Assembly (NCBI GenBank): GCA_033032865.1
Contig: JAWHQI010000024.1
Span: 1,860,001-1,924,000, forward strand
Direction of reading: 5' to 3'
Length of the DNA: 64,000 nucleotides
DNA from: Dactylorhiza incarnata
Taxonomy: Eukaryota; Streptophyta; Magnoliopsida; Asparagales; Orchidaceae
Translations under genes and position numbers: made by a program
Shown: positions 53,656-63,812 of the stretch, in pieces
Numbering within the stretch: the stretch's first letter is position 1
Layout of the letters: the number at the start of each line of letters is the position of its first letter
Notes under the pieces: model-generated
Told to the model about the DNA's origin: nothing
What the model saw: only the letters and a program-made list of their open reading frames with translations
The model's database searches: none

Positions 53656-55614
53656 TTAATCATCCTGTAGATTCAAGTTCAACGCGTCCATTTCGTCTTC
53701 TATCTCCTCCGAGCTATCCTCCAAAGCTGTTATGTGTTGCTTTCTCTTTACGCTGTCCAAGTAGTCCTTGTAGCATATGCAAACCTCCAGCGAATCTTCG
53801 TTAAGCCGGCTCCTCCGCTCGTTCAAAACCCTGCCACTAAGAGAAAAAGCGGACTCCGAAGCTACTGTACTAGCTTGGACAGTTAATAAATCACGGGCCA
53901 TACAGGCCAAAACAGGATAGGTATTAGCTTTACCTTTCCACCAATTTAAGATATCGAAGTTTTCGATCTCGTCCGAACTCATAAAATCGCTAAATTGAGT
54001 TTTTGTGTATAATCCTAATTCATCTAAACTACCAGATGTGCGCGCTTTTTTCCTAGAAGCTAAATCTAAAATTTTATTTTTAAGACTATCCTTCGTTTTG
54101 GGTTGCGTTATTTCTTCGCGGGGTCGTGACCCGTATAAGTTATTGTAATAATTATAACTTTGCGTAAAAAAATTAGTAAAACTTGTACTACTAACGGGGT
54201 CATCCTCATCATAATTTATATTTAAGGTTAGATTAGTATTGATTTCGTCGATCAAATTTTCTACGCCTTCTACGTTAAGTAGCGGATTTAAAGCGGCGGC
54301 GCACGAAAACATAGGCGGTATTTCTCTATAATATTTTAAAAATTTTTCTTCCATTACTTTAATTAAAGGAGCCCATCCTTCGTGTTTTCTATAATAACTA
54401 AATCTTTCTGTGATATGTACGAAATGTTCAATCACTAATGCGCTCGTTGGATAATACACTCCAGATAAAGCAACGGTGGCCCTATAAAAACACTTTAGTA
54501 AATCTACATAATATTCTATTATGGTCCAATCAGTTTCACCTAAACCGTGTTCAATATTAAGTAAACTATAATATTCCATTAGAAGATCTTTTTGTAGAAG
54601 GGCTCTTTTTAACATTTTATACGTTGAGTTCCATCTAATAGGCATATCTAATTGTGGTTTCAAATATTTCTGATTTTGTGCTTTACAAAATTTTCTAAAA
54701 TCTTGAGCTCGTTGTTTAGTACAATAAATAGCTTTTAACATGTCGCGAATTTTATTAATATATGATGACATTGCCTTTAAACTATCCTGTACCACTAAAT
54801 TTAGGACGTGACAAACACATCTAGTATGAAAAAACGCGCCGTTGAGAAATGGTTTTAAATCTCGTTTTAACAATTCAATTGCGGCGCCATTATTGGAGGC
54901 GTTATCAAGAGAAAAACTAAGTATTTTATCGTTAATTTTAAATTCCCGCGCACATTTCATAATAACCTTATATAAAGCTATAGCCGTGTGCGGAAATTCA
55001 AAACCCGTAAAACATATTACGCGTTTATTTAGCTCCCACGAAATGGGATCAATCCAATGACAAGTGATGCAAAGATAAGCTAATCCTAAATTTAAATTAC
55101 TCGTCCAAACGTCGCTCGTTAGACTCACACGTCCTTCGAAATTTTCAAAATAAGTAATTAATTCTTGTTTTGCTTCTAAATATAACCTAATCATGTCGCG
55201 CCTTAAAGTAATTCTACTAACCTTTTGGTATTTGGGCTGAAGCCCCCCATGTATGTACTCTGTGCCGTCGTCATTGTCGAAGACGCTGAATGGCAGCCCA
55301 CGTTTGATGACGAACTTCGCCTGCATCTCTCGCTGTCGCATTTGATCGTACGTCCAAATCTGTCCTGCTCCAGAAATTTGAGCTTGACTTGACTCGGGAG
55401 GAGCTTGTTTCGACTCGCAAGATTTTTGGTGTCTAACGAGCGTCGAGTTGCCGCTGATGGATAGCAACTTCGAGCACATCTTGCAGCGCGCTTTTCTTTC
55501 GGTGCCGACTTGGACCATGTCGAAATGCTCCCAAATACCCGCTCTACGATTGTGCTCCACCACCGAAGCCGTACTTTGGGAAGACGAAGCTGGAGTTGTG
55601 GAGGACGACGCCAT
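53656..55614 (-). CDS. hAT-family transposase (BED zinc finger)
   Basis: 652 residues from ATG 55614, uninterrupted. A Ser/Thr-rich N-terminus precedes a BED finger (about residues 25-66: RCKMCSKLL...RHQKSC, with Cys44, Cys47, His62 and Cys66) that would bind the element ends. The RNase H-like catalytic fold shows Asp168 in SLTSDVWTSN and Asp237 in FSLDNASNN, the CHV-type block FFHTRCVCHVLNLVV (261-275), and Glu587 in ASESAFSLSGRVLNERRSRL. The last block belongs to the hAT C-terminal dimerisation region, and the tail is acidic. Related to plant RICESLEEPER/DAYSLEEPER-like transposases, but its place inside an element with matching ends and TSD argues for a live transposase over a domesticated one. 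It acts in the nucleus, cutting and pasting the element. Confidence 0.95.
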   Translation of the reverse strand: MASSSTTPASSSQSTASVVEHNRRAGIWEHFDMVQVGTERKARCKMCSKLLSISGNSTLVRHQKSCESKQAPPESSQAQISGAGQIWTYDQMRQREMQAKFVIKRGLPFSVFDNDDGTEYIHGGLQPKYQKVSRITLRRDMIRLYLEAKQELITYFENFEGRVSLTSDVWTSNLNLGLAYLCITCHWIDPISWELNKRVICFTGFEFPHTAIALYKVIMKCAREFKINDKILSFSLDNASNNGAAIELLKRDLKPFLNGAFFHTRCVCHVLNLVVQDSLKAMSSYINKIRDMLKAIYCTKQRAQDFRKFCKAQNQKYLKPQLDMPIRWNSTYKMLKRALLQKDLLMEYYSLLNIEHGLGETDWTIIEYYVDLLKCFYRATVALSGVYYPTSALVIEHFVHITERFSYYRKHEGWAPLIKVMEEKFLKYYREIPPMFSCAAALNPLLNVEGVENLIDEINTNLTLNINYDEDDPVSSTSFTNFFTQSYNYYNNLYGSRPREEITQPKTKDSLKNKILDLASRKKARTSGSLDELGLYTKTQFSDFMSSDEIENFDILNWWKGKANTYPVLACMARDLLTVQASTVASESAFSLSGRVLNERRSRLNEDSLEVCICYKDYLDSVKRKQHITALEDSSEEIEDEMDALNLNLQDD

Positions 55615-55623
55615 TGGGAGAGC

Positions 55624-55625
<2 letters not shown>

Positions 55626-55669
<44 letters not shown>
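55626..55669. repeat. (GA)n microsatellite in the transposase leader
   Basis: About 22 GA repeats just upstream of the transposase ATG; a CT-rich leader on the minus strand. Confidence 0.95.
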
Positions 55670-55671
<2 letters not shown>

Positions 55672-55698
55672 GTGAGAAAAGAGAGAGGGGAGGGGGGG

Positions 55699-55706
55699 TA
55701 TTTATA
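55699..55706 (-). promoter_or_regulatory. TATA box of the hAT transposase gene
   Basis: TATAAATA on the minus strand, 85 bp upstream of the ATG, followed by the CT-rich leader. Confidence 0.7.
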
Positions 55707-55805
55707 GGATTTTTTAGTTTTTTTTTAATTAAAATAATAATAATAATAATAAAATAATATATTATTTATTATATATATATAATTAATAATATATATTATA
55801 TAAAA

Positions 55806-55922
55806 GGGCAGCCAACGGCTCTTCTTAGAGCCGTTGGCTGCCCAATTAGCCAGCATGGCTGCCACGTGGCAGCCATGCTGGCAAGAGCCTAACGGCTCTT
55901 ATTATAAGAGCCGTTAGGCTCT
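55806..55922. repeat. Three consecutive perfect inverted repeats in the hAT element
   Basis: IR1: arms 55806-55822 and 55827-55843 (17 bp, 4-base loop). IR2: an uninterrupted 34-bp palindrome 55849-55882 (17-bp half-sites). IR3: arms 55884-55900 and 55906-55922 (17 bp, 5-base loop). Outer arms share AGAGCCGTT. They lie between the transposase promoter and the GC-rich terminal region. Confidence 0.95.
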
Positions 55923-56188
55923 ATCGGGCTTGCCCGAGACCGGATCGGGCTTTGCCCGGCCCGGTCTCGGGCTAGCCCGATAGTCGGGCTCTACCCGGCC
56001 CGGTCCGGGCCGGGTACCGGGCCGGGTAGTGCGGCCAAACCGGGGCCCTTTTAGGGCCCCGGGTAAGAGCTCGGCCCGGTTCGGGCCTGAACCGGGCCGG
56101 GCTTGACCGGGCCTTGACCGGGCCGGGCTCGGGCCGGGCTCGGGCCGGCCCGGCAGGCCCGGTTTTTTTGTTCAGGGCTAATTGCCAT

Positions 56189-56924
56189 TAGCTATTACAA
56201 TAAAATATCAGTTTGTTTATATTATTTGTGATGTGTATATTAGAGTTTTTATCATTTTGCCTAATTGCCTAAGGAAGAACAGTCAACCATGAAGCCTCGC
56301 ATATCATCCCAAAAATGAAACGCCAAAAGTCAAAACAAACCTGTGTAGCTCGTAGACTCATTCAATTGCATCACGCTAATAAACATAAAATAATTTCAAA
56401 TAAAATAAGAAATTGTTATACACAGAGCAAAATATCATACCTTCTCACGATCTTACAAAAAATTCTTATTGAAATCACTTTATTTATTTTAAAATTTTAT
56501 ACGTGCGTATAATAGTTGATCTTGTATATTAAAAATTTCTAAGTAAATGTATGCACTCAATAATTAGACGAAGAAAATCCAATTTTCTTGTACTAAGATA
56601 GAGTATTTGTAAATTGCACGATTGAATGCCTATAATTTTTATTTTTGTTTTTAATTTTCTGCACTAATCTACGAATAACAATTTTCATTAAAAAACATTA
56701 CTAGGAAAAAGCTCGATAGCAATTGCTTGCCAACAAATCAAACATCATCCCCCAAAAAATAATTGGCTAGACTTTTTCTATAGATTTATAAAATTACAAG
56801 TTACACCTTTTAATATTTAAAACTATAAAAAAAATTCTTCAAATTTAACATTTCATAAAATGCAGGAAAATAATCTTCTATTTATATATGCAATTAAGAA
56901 GAAGAATAAGCAGAAGTGCATGAA
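56189..56924 (+). promoter_or_regulatory. 5' region of the BBE-like gene
   Basis: AT-rich, no gene. Starts right after the hAT duplication. TATA-like stretches occur at about 56779-56793 (CTATAGATTTATAA) and 56880-56889 (TTTATATATG). An out-of-frame ATG at 56920 overlaps the real start. Confidence 0.45.
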
Positions 56925-58586
56925 ATGGCAATGGCATCAAAAATATTCATGGTATTCCTGCTGCTGCTGCTAATCTTAACGCTAACTTTACTTCTCTTCC
57001 GATTCCATTCCCCATCAACTCTGCTCGCCTTCCCAGCTTCAACCAACTCTCTTGACTCATTCAATCGTTGCTTTCACGACCACTCCCATGATCAACTCCC
57101 CAGCTCAATCTTCATCGCCGGCAACGCCTCTTACCGCTCCATCCTTCTCTCCACCGTCAAAAACCAGCGGTTCCTCGTCTCTCCGGAGAACTCAAAGCCG
57201 TCTCTCATAGTCGCCGCCACGACCGAATCCCACGTGCAAACCGCAGTGGTCTGCGCCGGCGTATCCAACCTCGGCATCCGCGTCCTGAGCGGCGGGCATG
57301 ATTACGAGGGCATGTCGTACTCCGCCGCAGGAAGCGACACCGCATTCATCACCGTCGACGTGTCAGGTCTTCGCTCCATTTCATTTGACGCCGACGGTTG
57401 CGCCGCGTGGGTGCAGGCGGGGGCCACCCTCGGAGAGCTCTATTACGCCGTCGCCAAACAGAATAGCTCCGCCGCTTTCCCTGCCGGATTCTGTCCCACG
57501 GTCGGCGTCGGCGGTCACTTCAGCGGCGGGGGTATGGGCAGCCTGACTAGAAAATTTGGGACCGCCGCCGACAATATCGTCGACGCCCGGATGGTGGACG
57601 CCAAAGGCCAGCTTCTCGATCGGGAGGCCATGGGGGAGGAGCTGTTCTGGGCGATCCGCGGCGCCGGCAGCGCGGGCTTCGGCGTTATCGTTGCGTTCAA
57701 AATCGCTGTCGTCGAAGTCCCGCCGGTGGTGACCGTCTTCAACGTAGTCAGAACGTTGAGACAGAACGCCACCAAGGTGGTGGCTCGGTGGCAGCAACTG
57801 GCCCACCGGCTCGATCCGAACCTCTTCATCCGCCTCATCGCTCAGGCGGCCGAGGAACCGGACGGGACCAGGACGATACATGCCATATTCAGCTCGCTTT
57901 ACTTAGGCCGGCGGGAGGATCTCCTCGTGGAGACCGGCCGGAGCATTCCAGAACTCGGCCTGACGGCCGCCGACTGCACAGAAATGAGCTGGCTTGAGTC
58001 CGTTCTCTTCTTCATCGGAGAGTTTCAAAAGAAGGCGCCGACGGAGGCTCTGTTGAGCAGAGCGCCGCCGCTGTCGGATCATAATACCTCCTTTAAAGCT
58101 AAGTCGGACTTCGTCAACAAACCCATTACAGAGAGCGGGTGGAAGGAGATATGGAAGTTTTTAATGGACGCGGCCATGGAAGAGAGACTGATTCTGATAT
58201 TGGAACCGCTAGGTGGGAAAATGAGTGAAATTCCGGAGGACGCCATTGCTTTTCCTCACAGGAAACAGAGCCTATACAACATTCAATATTTCATGAAGTG
58301 GGTGGAGATTGAAGAAGGGGTGACGCAGAGACATTTGGAATGGATGAAGAGTTTGTATGAGTTCATGACTCCTTACGTTTCAAGCAAACCGAGGGCCGCA
58401 TACTATAATTATAAGGATATAGACTTGGGAAGGAATATGGAGGGGAGGAGAAGCGGTTACTTGGCGGCTAGGGTTTGGGGGACAAAGTACTTTAGGGGCC
58501 ATTTCATGAGATTGGCAAATTTGAAGACTCTGGTTGACCCCGGAAATATTTTTTGGAATGAACTAAGTATTCCTCTTCTTGTTTAG
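56925..58586 (+). CDS. Berberine bridge enzyme-like FAD-linked oxidase
   Basis: A single-exon gene of 553 residues, usual for plant BBE-like proteins, which are mostly intronless. The first in-frame ATG is 56925 (56931 also possible). Residues 1-35 are a strongly hydrophobic secretion signal or anchor, so the product probably enters the secretory route (wall or vacuole). The FAD-binding domain has SGGHDYEG with His125 and PAGFCPTVGVGGHFSGGG with Cys190, the two residues that link FAD covalently in this family. In YNIQYFMKW, Gln454 stands where true berberine bridge enzyme has its catalytic Glu, so an alcohol or sugar oxidase (monolignol- or oligosaccharide-oxidase type) is likelier than alkaloid ring closure. 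AAYYNYKDIDLG and a complete C-terminus (LKTLVDPGNIFWNELSIP) are present. Substrate unknown. Third codon positions are G/C-rich early, A/T-richer late. Confidence 0.95.
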   Translation: MAMASKIFMVFLLLLLILTLTLLLFRFHSPSTLLAFPASTNSLDSFNRCFHDHSHDQLPSSIFIAGNASYRSILLSTVKNQRFLVSPENSKPSLIVAATTESHVQTAVVCAGVSNLGIRVLSGGHDYEGMSYSAAGSDTAFITVDVSGLRSISFDADGCAAWVQAGATLGELYYAVAKQNSSAAFPAGFCPTVGVGGHFSGGGMGSLTRKFGTAADNIVDARMVDAKGQLLDREAMGEELFWAIRGAGSAGFGVIVAFKIAVVEVPPVVTVFNVVRTLRQNATKVVARWQQLAHRLDPNLFIRLIAQAAEEPDGTRTIHAIFSSLYLGRREDLLVETGRSIPELGLTAADCTEMSWLESVLFFIGEFQKKAPTEALLSRAPPLSDHNTSFKAKSDFVNKPITESGWKEIWKFLMDAAMEERLILILEPLGGKMSEIPEDAIAFPHRKQSLYNIQYFMKWVEIEEGVTQRHLEWMKSLYEFMTPYVSSKPRAAYYNYKDIDLGRNMEGRRSGYLAARVWGTKYFRGHFMRLANLKTLVDPGNIFWNELSIPLLV

Positions 58587-59382
58587 GTGCGTTCTCCCAC
58601 CTAAGATCGTGGTGCTTGCGCACATCAAATCGTTGTTCCCTGCAAAAATAACATGATTGATCGAAATACTGACAAAACTGACAAAATTTTTAGAATACTG
58701 CAGTATTCCGCAAAAACAACTCCGCCTTAGGATACAAGATCGTACGGTTGTATTGTTTCTCCCAACTAAAACTAGGTAGGGGAAATGCATCTAAAATTTT
58801 CTCCTCTAAGGGAGCTCTAGTGCATCAACAAAATATTTGTTGGGAATGAAAATGAGGAAAACTCCTTTTAGCTTTTCTTGAAATGAGATGGTTTAGTGTT
58901 TTCAAAAAAACATCAAATATCTTTTTGACACAAGCATTTTTTTTCATTACTGAAAAATCAAACGCCTCCAACGCAGTGATGATGGTGGGAATAGAACTTT
59001 TTTCACATTTATTGTTAGGTTGCTCGAAGCATCCGGGTGTGGATCAAAGTGGAATCTACTACCCGTTGCCCCCAGCTGGGTATAAATATAGAACCAATAC
59101 GGGTATCAGATTTCCCAGTATCCGAACCGACGAGCCCGTTAAATATCCAAATATACACTTACAATCTCCTCCTATATTTGTGACATATAACGTTTACGTT
59201 TCAGAATGCAGAAAGTAGAGAGCAACAAAAGTTTCCGACTTCACACGTTTTCCAGAAGAGTTAGCACAGTTAAACATAATAGAAGTTTTTCAAGAAGGTA
59301 AACATCCAAAAAAGCAAAAGTGTTACCCAAGAAATATAAGTCTGAACACAAATGAGCAAAGGATCAAAAACATAAGATAATT
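58587..59382. other. Intergenic region between convergent genes
   Basis: Follows the BBE-like stop; should hold its 3' UTR and, on the minus strand toward 59382, the 3' UTR of the exon at 59383-59450. The open frame at 58883-59218 has no recognisable domain and is not called. Confidence 0.5.
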
Positions 59383-59450
59383 CTACTCAGAGAGTAGATC
59401 ATCCTCATCCATATCAAAACCTACTTTCTCTCCTCCATCTCCACCAGTGC
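59383..59450 (-). CDS. Probable last exon of an unidentified gene
   Basis: On the minus strand a splice acceptor (TTCCTTGCAG, ending at 59451) is followed by GC and 21 codons reading TGGDGGEKVGFDMDEDDLLSE and a TAG at 59383-59385. The acidic C-terminal tail, clean acceptor, and the placement downstream of the BBE-like gene in low-repeat sequence suggest a true host gene converging on the oxidase. I do not recognise the protein. The previous exon must lie above 59451 (split codon, one base upstream), beyond a copia fragment and an L LTR, perhaps past the window edge. Confidence 0.45.
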
Positions 59451-59940
59451 CTGCAAGGAATTTCATGAGTTTAGACTTCATGAATTAATAAAACATATAC
59501 AGTGACATTTGAAGTAAGCTAGCTCTACCTAAATGAGCTCAGTACTTATAACAGTAGTGAAGTAAAACTGTCAGCATCTCTATCCAGTCTAACTATGACC
59601 GGTCAAGTTATGATTTTTAACAAATCACACGTTGTTATCTTGCTCATTAAAGATCACTATGTACCTTATCATATGACTTGGCATAATGTCATTTGCAACA
59701 TTATCAAATGTGGAATAATGTGTTAGGATCATTAATGTTAGATTAACCTTTTACAACGACTTTCTATCCCAGTTGAATAATTCTTGAATTAACATACAAT
59801 GAGAAAGATATTTAGTTATCAAGTGTGGAATAACTGGCATATAACTATCTTGAGTTTTCGTCAAGAGATTATTTGGGGTTTTCAGTCTGTTATTAGATGC
59901 TTGAATGTTGCGACTATAAGTTCTTACTGTCAAAACATAA
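59451..59940 (-). other. Putative intron sequence
   Basis: AT-rich, no gene, between the putative last exon and the copia fragment on the same strand. Confidence 0.3.
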
Positions 59941-61139
59941 ATATAGGAGGAAAGTTTCATATTTTTATGAACTTTAATCACATCTCCCCTGATGTTTTTA
60001 TTGTGAGAACTCTATTGAGGCCTTTTGTCAAAGCGTCTGTAACATTATCTTTTGATCTCACATCAATCAGGGTCATAATCCCTTGACTTGTGAGTGAGGT
60101 CAACTAGGCTTGTTTCATCCTTAGTTGCATTCTTTTGCCATTGAACATAGTGTTTGTAGCAATCGTTTTAGTAGCCTGATTGTCACAGTAAACTACAATA
60201 GAACTCAGTTTCAGGCTCGTCAATGGAATGTCAATCACCAAAATCTCTTATCCACTATGCTTCTTCTCCTGTAGAAGCTAGAGCGTAGAGTTTGGATTCC
60301 ATAGAAGAGAGAGCAATGCAAGATTGCCTCTCGGACTTCCAGGCTACAGTTGCTCCTCCTAGCGTGAAAATGAAACCATTAGTGGACTTCGTGTCGTTTA
60401 TTTCTGAGCACCATGATGCATCAGAATATCCTTCAAGGACTGAAGGATGACCATAGTAACATAAGACATACTTTTGTGTGTGCTTTAAGTATCTCATCAG
60501 CCTATCCAGGGCATTCCATTGGTCTTGGCCAGGATTGCTAGTGAATCTGTATAATAATCCTACCGTAAAGGCTATGTCAGGTCTAGTGCAGACCATAACA
60601 TACATGAGACTATCAATCAATTTAGAATAATCTAACTGTCTAACTGTAGCTCCTTCATTGTGCTTTAACCGGTTGTTGTAGTCGTATGATGTCTCTAATG
60701 CTTTACTTTCATTGTAACCTCACGTATCCAACAAAGAGTTGATGTAGTAGCTTTGACTTAAGGAGATGTCATTTCTCCCAAAGCTCACTTGCATGCCTAG
60801 TATAGTTTCAGCTACACCTAGGTCTTTTATGCTAAATTCTTTTATTATGCCTGACTTGACGTCATCCACTTCGGATTGATCAGTCCCTAGAATGAGCATA
60901 TCATCAATATACAAGCAAATTATAGCTACTTTATTTGATCTATGACCTATGTAAAGACATTTATCCGAGAGACTCGTCATGAATCTCATGTTCTTTACAC
61001 TATAGTCAAATTTCTCATGTCATAGTTTACGTGCTTATTTTAGTCTGTATAGAGATTTAAGTAACTTATAGACCTTAGCTTCGTGACCTTCTACAATGAA
61101 ACTTTCAGGTTTATTCATGTAGATCTCTTCGGCCAGATC
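59941..61139 (-). pseudogene. Ty1/copia pol fragment (RT and RNase H)
   Basis: Minus-strand reading gives EEIYMNKPESFIVEGHEAKVYKLLKSLYRLK, then stops, then HEKFDYSV, VAIICLYIDDMLILGTD (YIDD catalytic pair), SIKDLGVAETILGMQVSF, IDSLMYVMVCTRPDIAFTVG, the RNase H blocks EGYSDASWCS and ATVAWKSERQSCIALSSMESKLYAL, and the end SKDNVTDALTKGLNRV. Several stops. The 5' part is cut by the L LTR at 61140; integrase and gag are absent. A different copia lineage from the element at 24047-30582. Confidence 0.9.
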
Positions 61140-61843
61140 TGTAAGACCCCCCTCTCGGAACACAAGACACGACCGAGGGGAGTCTTATGCCCAGGACAGC
61201 CGCCTTGCGGGAGCGCCAGCACACGAGCTAGCCTCCCCCACAAGACGCCTATCCTGTCGGCCAAACCAACTGAACAACGCTAACCCATCAATAATGTAAA
61301 AGCAAGAAGCCATAAAAAGATATTCACATAAGTAAGGGTCCAAATAAGTACAAAAGACAAGAGCTGCAAGAGCTCCTGCAAAAGTATCAGAGTATCAAGC
61401 TAAATGCCCCAAGGGCTACATCTCAAATTGTGCTCACAACTGTCACCGACGGTAACGAAGGTATCGCAGTCACCGGCCATGTCGTCCTGACCTGACTTAT
61501 CTCCTCCAGCGCCGTGAGCTGCTGCTCCAGGGTGCGCTCCTAAAAAGAGGTACGTAGCAACCGTTAGTCATAAAGACTAAGTGGCTTCCCATCCGCTCCC
61601 CTGGCGACTCCAAGGCACCGGGTGGTATGAAATGAAGAAAAGCTGCAATATAAGCAATAATATACAAAGCAGGTGACAAGAATGGTTGTTCATATATGAT
61701 GGTTGTATAAGTACCCAAGTACTTGCAATAACTCTAACTAACAGGTACATAAATAACAGTGGTTATATAAGCAAGTACTAGTAACAAGAAAGCATGATCA
61801 ACGACAGTGTATAAGCAGTCGAGCATATAATAACAGAATTGAA

Positions 61844-61942
61844 CTTTACTTATAAGGGTGCCCATACAAGCTTATAAGTTAAGGATCTGAACATGAAGGT
61901 AACTCATCATATAAAGGTGCCCATACAAGTTTATATGATGAG
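61844..61942 (-). other. Conserved double hairpin, L-family copy 3
   Basis: Stems 61844-61856 with 61871-61883 (one mismatch) and 61903-61914 with 61931-61942 (perfect 12 bp); both loops contain GCCCATAC. Confidence 0.8.
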
Positions 61943-62410
61943 GATCCAATGCGGTGCAATGCAATGATTATAAAGGATGAATGCAATACAATGATTATGA
62001 TATGATGACTCACTCATGCATATTTGCTATGTCGACATAGACCTTTAGTTCTCGCTTTTTGAGGGGTAGCTAACCGATCAGACATCTCCCGTCGTGGCCA
62101 GACGGACACAGTGGAACGAGCTCCTCCACTACTAGGAGGGTATGAACACTACCAATCCTAGGCCTCTGTACGCCTCGACACTAAAAACACACAGCGGAGA
62201 CCCTGCGTACTGCTCGACGCTAAGAACACACAGCGGAGCCTTCAAGGACACAGAAGGGGACTTGGGTAGGTGAGCACCAAGAGTCCAACCCAACCTGTCT
62301 AGAGTCTAACCGCCGGCTTCTGTCGGTGTAACGACCAACAAGCCCGTAGACCCGCCACAAGTAATCCTCCCTAGCGGGGTCCATTTGTACCCGTGTATCA
62401 ACATACACCA

Positions 62411-62550
62411 GGACTTCTAATCCAAGTCCTTCTATACAATTTGTGTATCTACGTACACCAGGACTTCTAATCCAAGTCCTTCTATACAATCCGTGTATCT
62501 ACGTACACCAGGACTTCTAATCCAAGTCCTTCTATACAATCCGATGCCGA
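62411..62550. repeat. 50-bp tandem repeat, nearly three copies
   Basis: GGACTTCTAATCCAAGTCC begins at 62411, 62461 and 62511, each followed by TTCTATACAAT and a GTGTATCTACGTACACCA phrase. Each unit contains the inverted repeat GGACTT/AAGTCC and the near-palindrome GTGTATCTACGTACAC. Confidence 0.95.
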
Positions 62551-63713
62551 CGCTAATTAGCATCCAAGGACCTAACAACCGGGTCCTTCACCTCTCAGGA
62601 TATAGTCATACCCTAGAAGCCTCACCAACCATCACTGCTTCACATACAGAGTTGTCACAACTCTAACGCAGTGGAAGGTATAAGTCATGGGATTACACTC
62701 TATGTGATCCTAAGGACTACTTGAGTACCTTGTGGCGTATCAGATCTCTAGAAGGGTTACCCAATATGTTTCCTGACCTTTCTCATCCTCGGGCTAATTT
62801 CACCACAAGTTCAGGGATGCATTTTTATTCAATTGCATTCTTTCAATAACATTAATACACTACAACATGAGTATGATTCCCAGTATGCAACCTTCTGTTA
62901 TTAATATCATTGTCGTATCTAGGTCAGCACATCTATTTGTAGCAAATATACTAGTGGAATAACATTACCAAACCGAACATCGAACTTGCTACACCAAGAC
63001 ATAATTATCACATGAATGCCTCTGCCAAAAGTGCACAAGAATTTTACCATAAAGTATGACTCCATATTTCTTTCTTCACTAGCATCCTAGTGTTTCACAA
63101 TCAACATAATATTTTACGATGATATATTTAATTAAGAACCCATATCAAATCGAGCCTTGCTGAAACTTCTACCATAGTTCCGCTAGCTTGTTATGGTCAT
63201 TCCCACCAAATATTAGCCACATCGGCATTCCCAATTATTATTTACGGTGCAATGTGAGAATGAACTATGATTGGTAAAATCACAACAAGTATCCTCCCAA
63301 AACTTATTCAAATACACATCACTGTGATTCATTCATTAAAATAATTTATAACATGACATTTAATCAAGGCTTATTTCAAACCAAATCCTATGAAATTTCT
63401 ATGATATCACATAATCATCACCTTGAATATTTCAACCAATTTTAAGCCTCATTTATATTTACCAAAGTTATTTACGACACAATAAATTTATAAGAAGAGA
63501 CTAGCCATATTACCGTAAATCTATATTCAAAATTCATAATTCTGATCGGGGGTGGTCTCAATACCATTAGACACATGTCCACCAAATTTCAGAAGCATCC
63601 GATGAGTAATTTGAGATAAATCCATACAACATTATAAACTTTATGTGTGTGTCGCTGTTTATCGAAACTGGATTGTGAGATCTTAGAACAACCAGAGCAG
63701 TTATGAAAGTAAC

Positions 63714-63812
63714 CTTAACTTATGTGTGTACACACACAAACACATAAGCTAAGGGATCTGGCAAGAAGTAAACTCATCGTATAAAAGAGCCCGTACTAAT
63801 TTATACGATGAG
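63714..63812 (-). other. Conserved double hairpin, L-family copy 4
   Basis: Stems 63714-63726 with 63741-63753 (one A/C mismatch as DNA, read G-U in the transcript sense) and 63773-63784 with 63801-63812 (perfect 12 bp). The loop of the second contains GCCCGTAC. Confidence 0.8.

Larger units (their letters stand above)
53150..56180 (-). mobile_element. Autonomous hAT transposon, about 3.0 kb
   Basis: Ends TAGCCCTGTAC... and ...GTTCAGGGCTA, an imperfect inverted repeat TAGCCCTG(T/A)AC, with a perfect 8-bp duplication ATTGCCAT (53142-53149; 56181-56188). One uninterrupted transposase gene (minus) has its own TATA box. Both subterminal regions are packed with CCGGGCC/GGGCCGG repeats (53165-53355; 55925-56165), likely transposase-binding sequence. 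All parts for mobility appear present. Confidence 0.95.

Noticed and set aside
57381..57881. Antisense frames over the BBE-like gene
   Set aside because: Shadows of a G/C-rich coding region with no family match.
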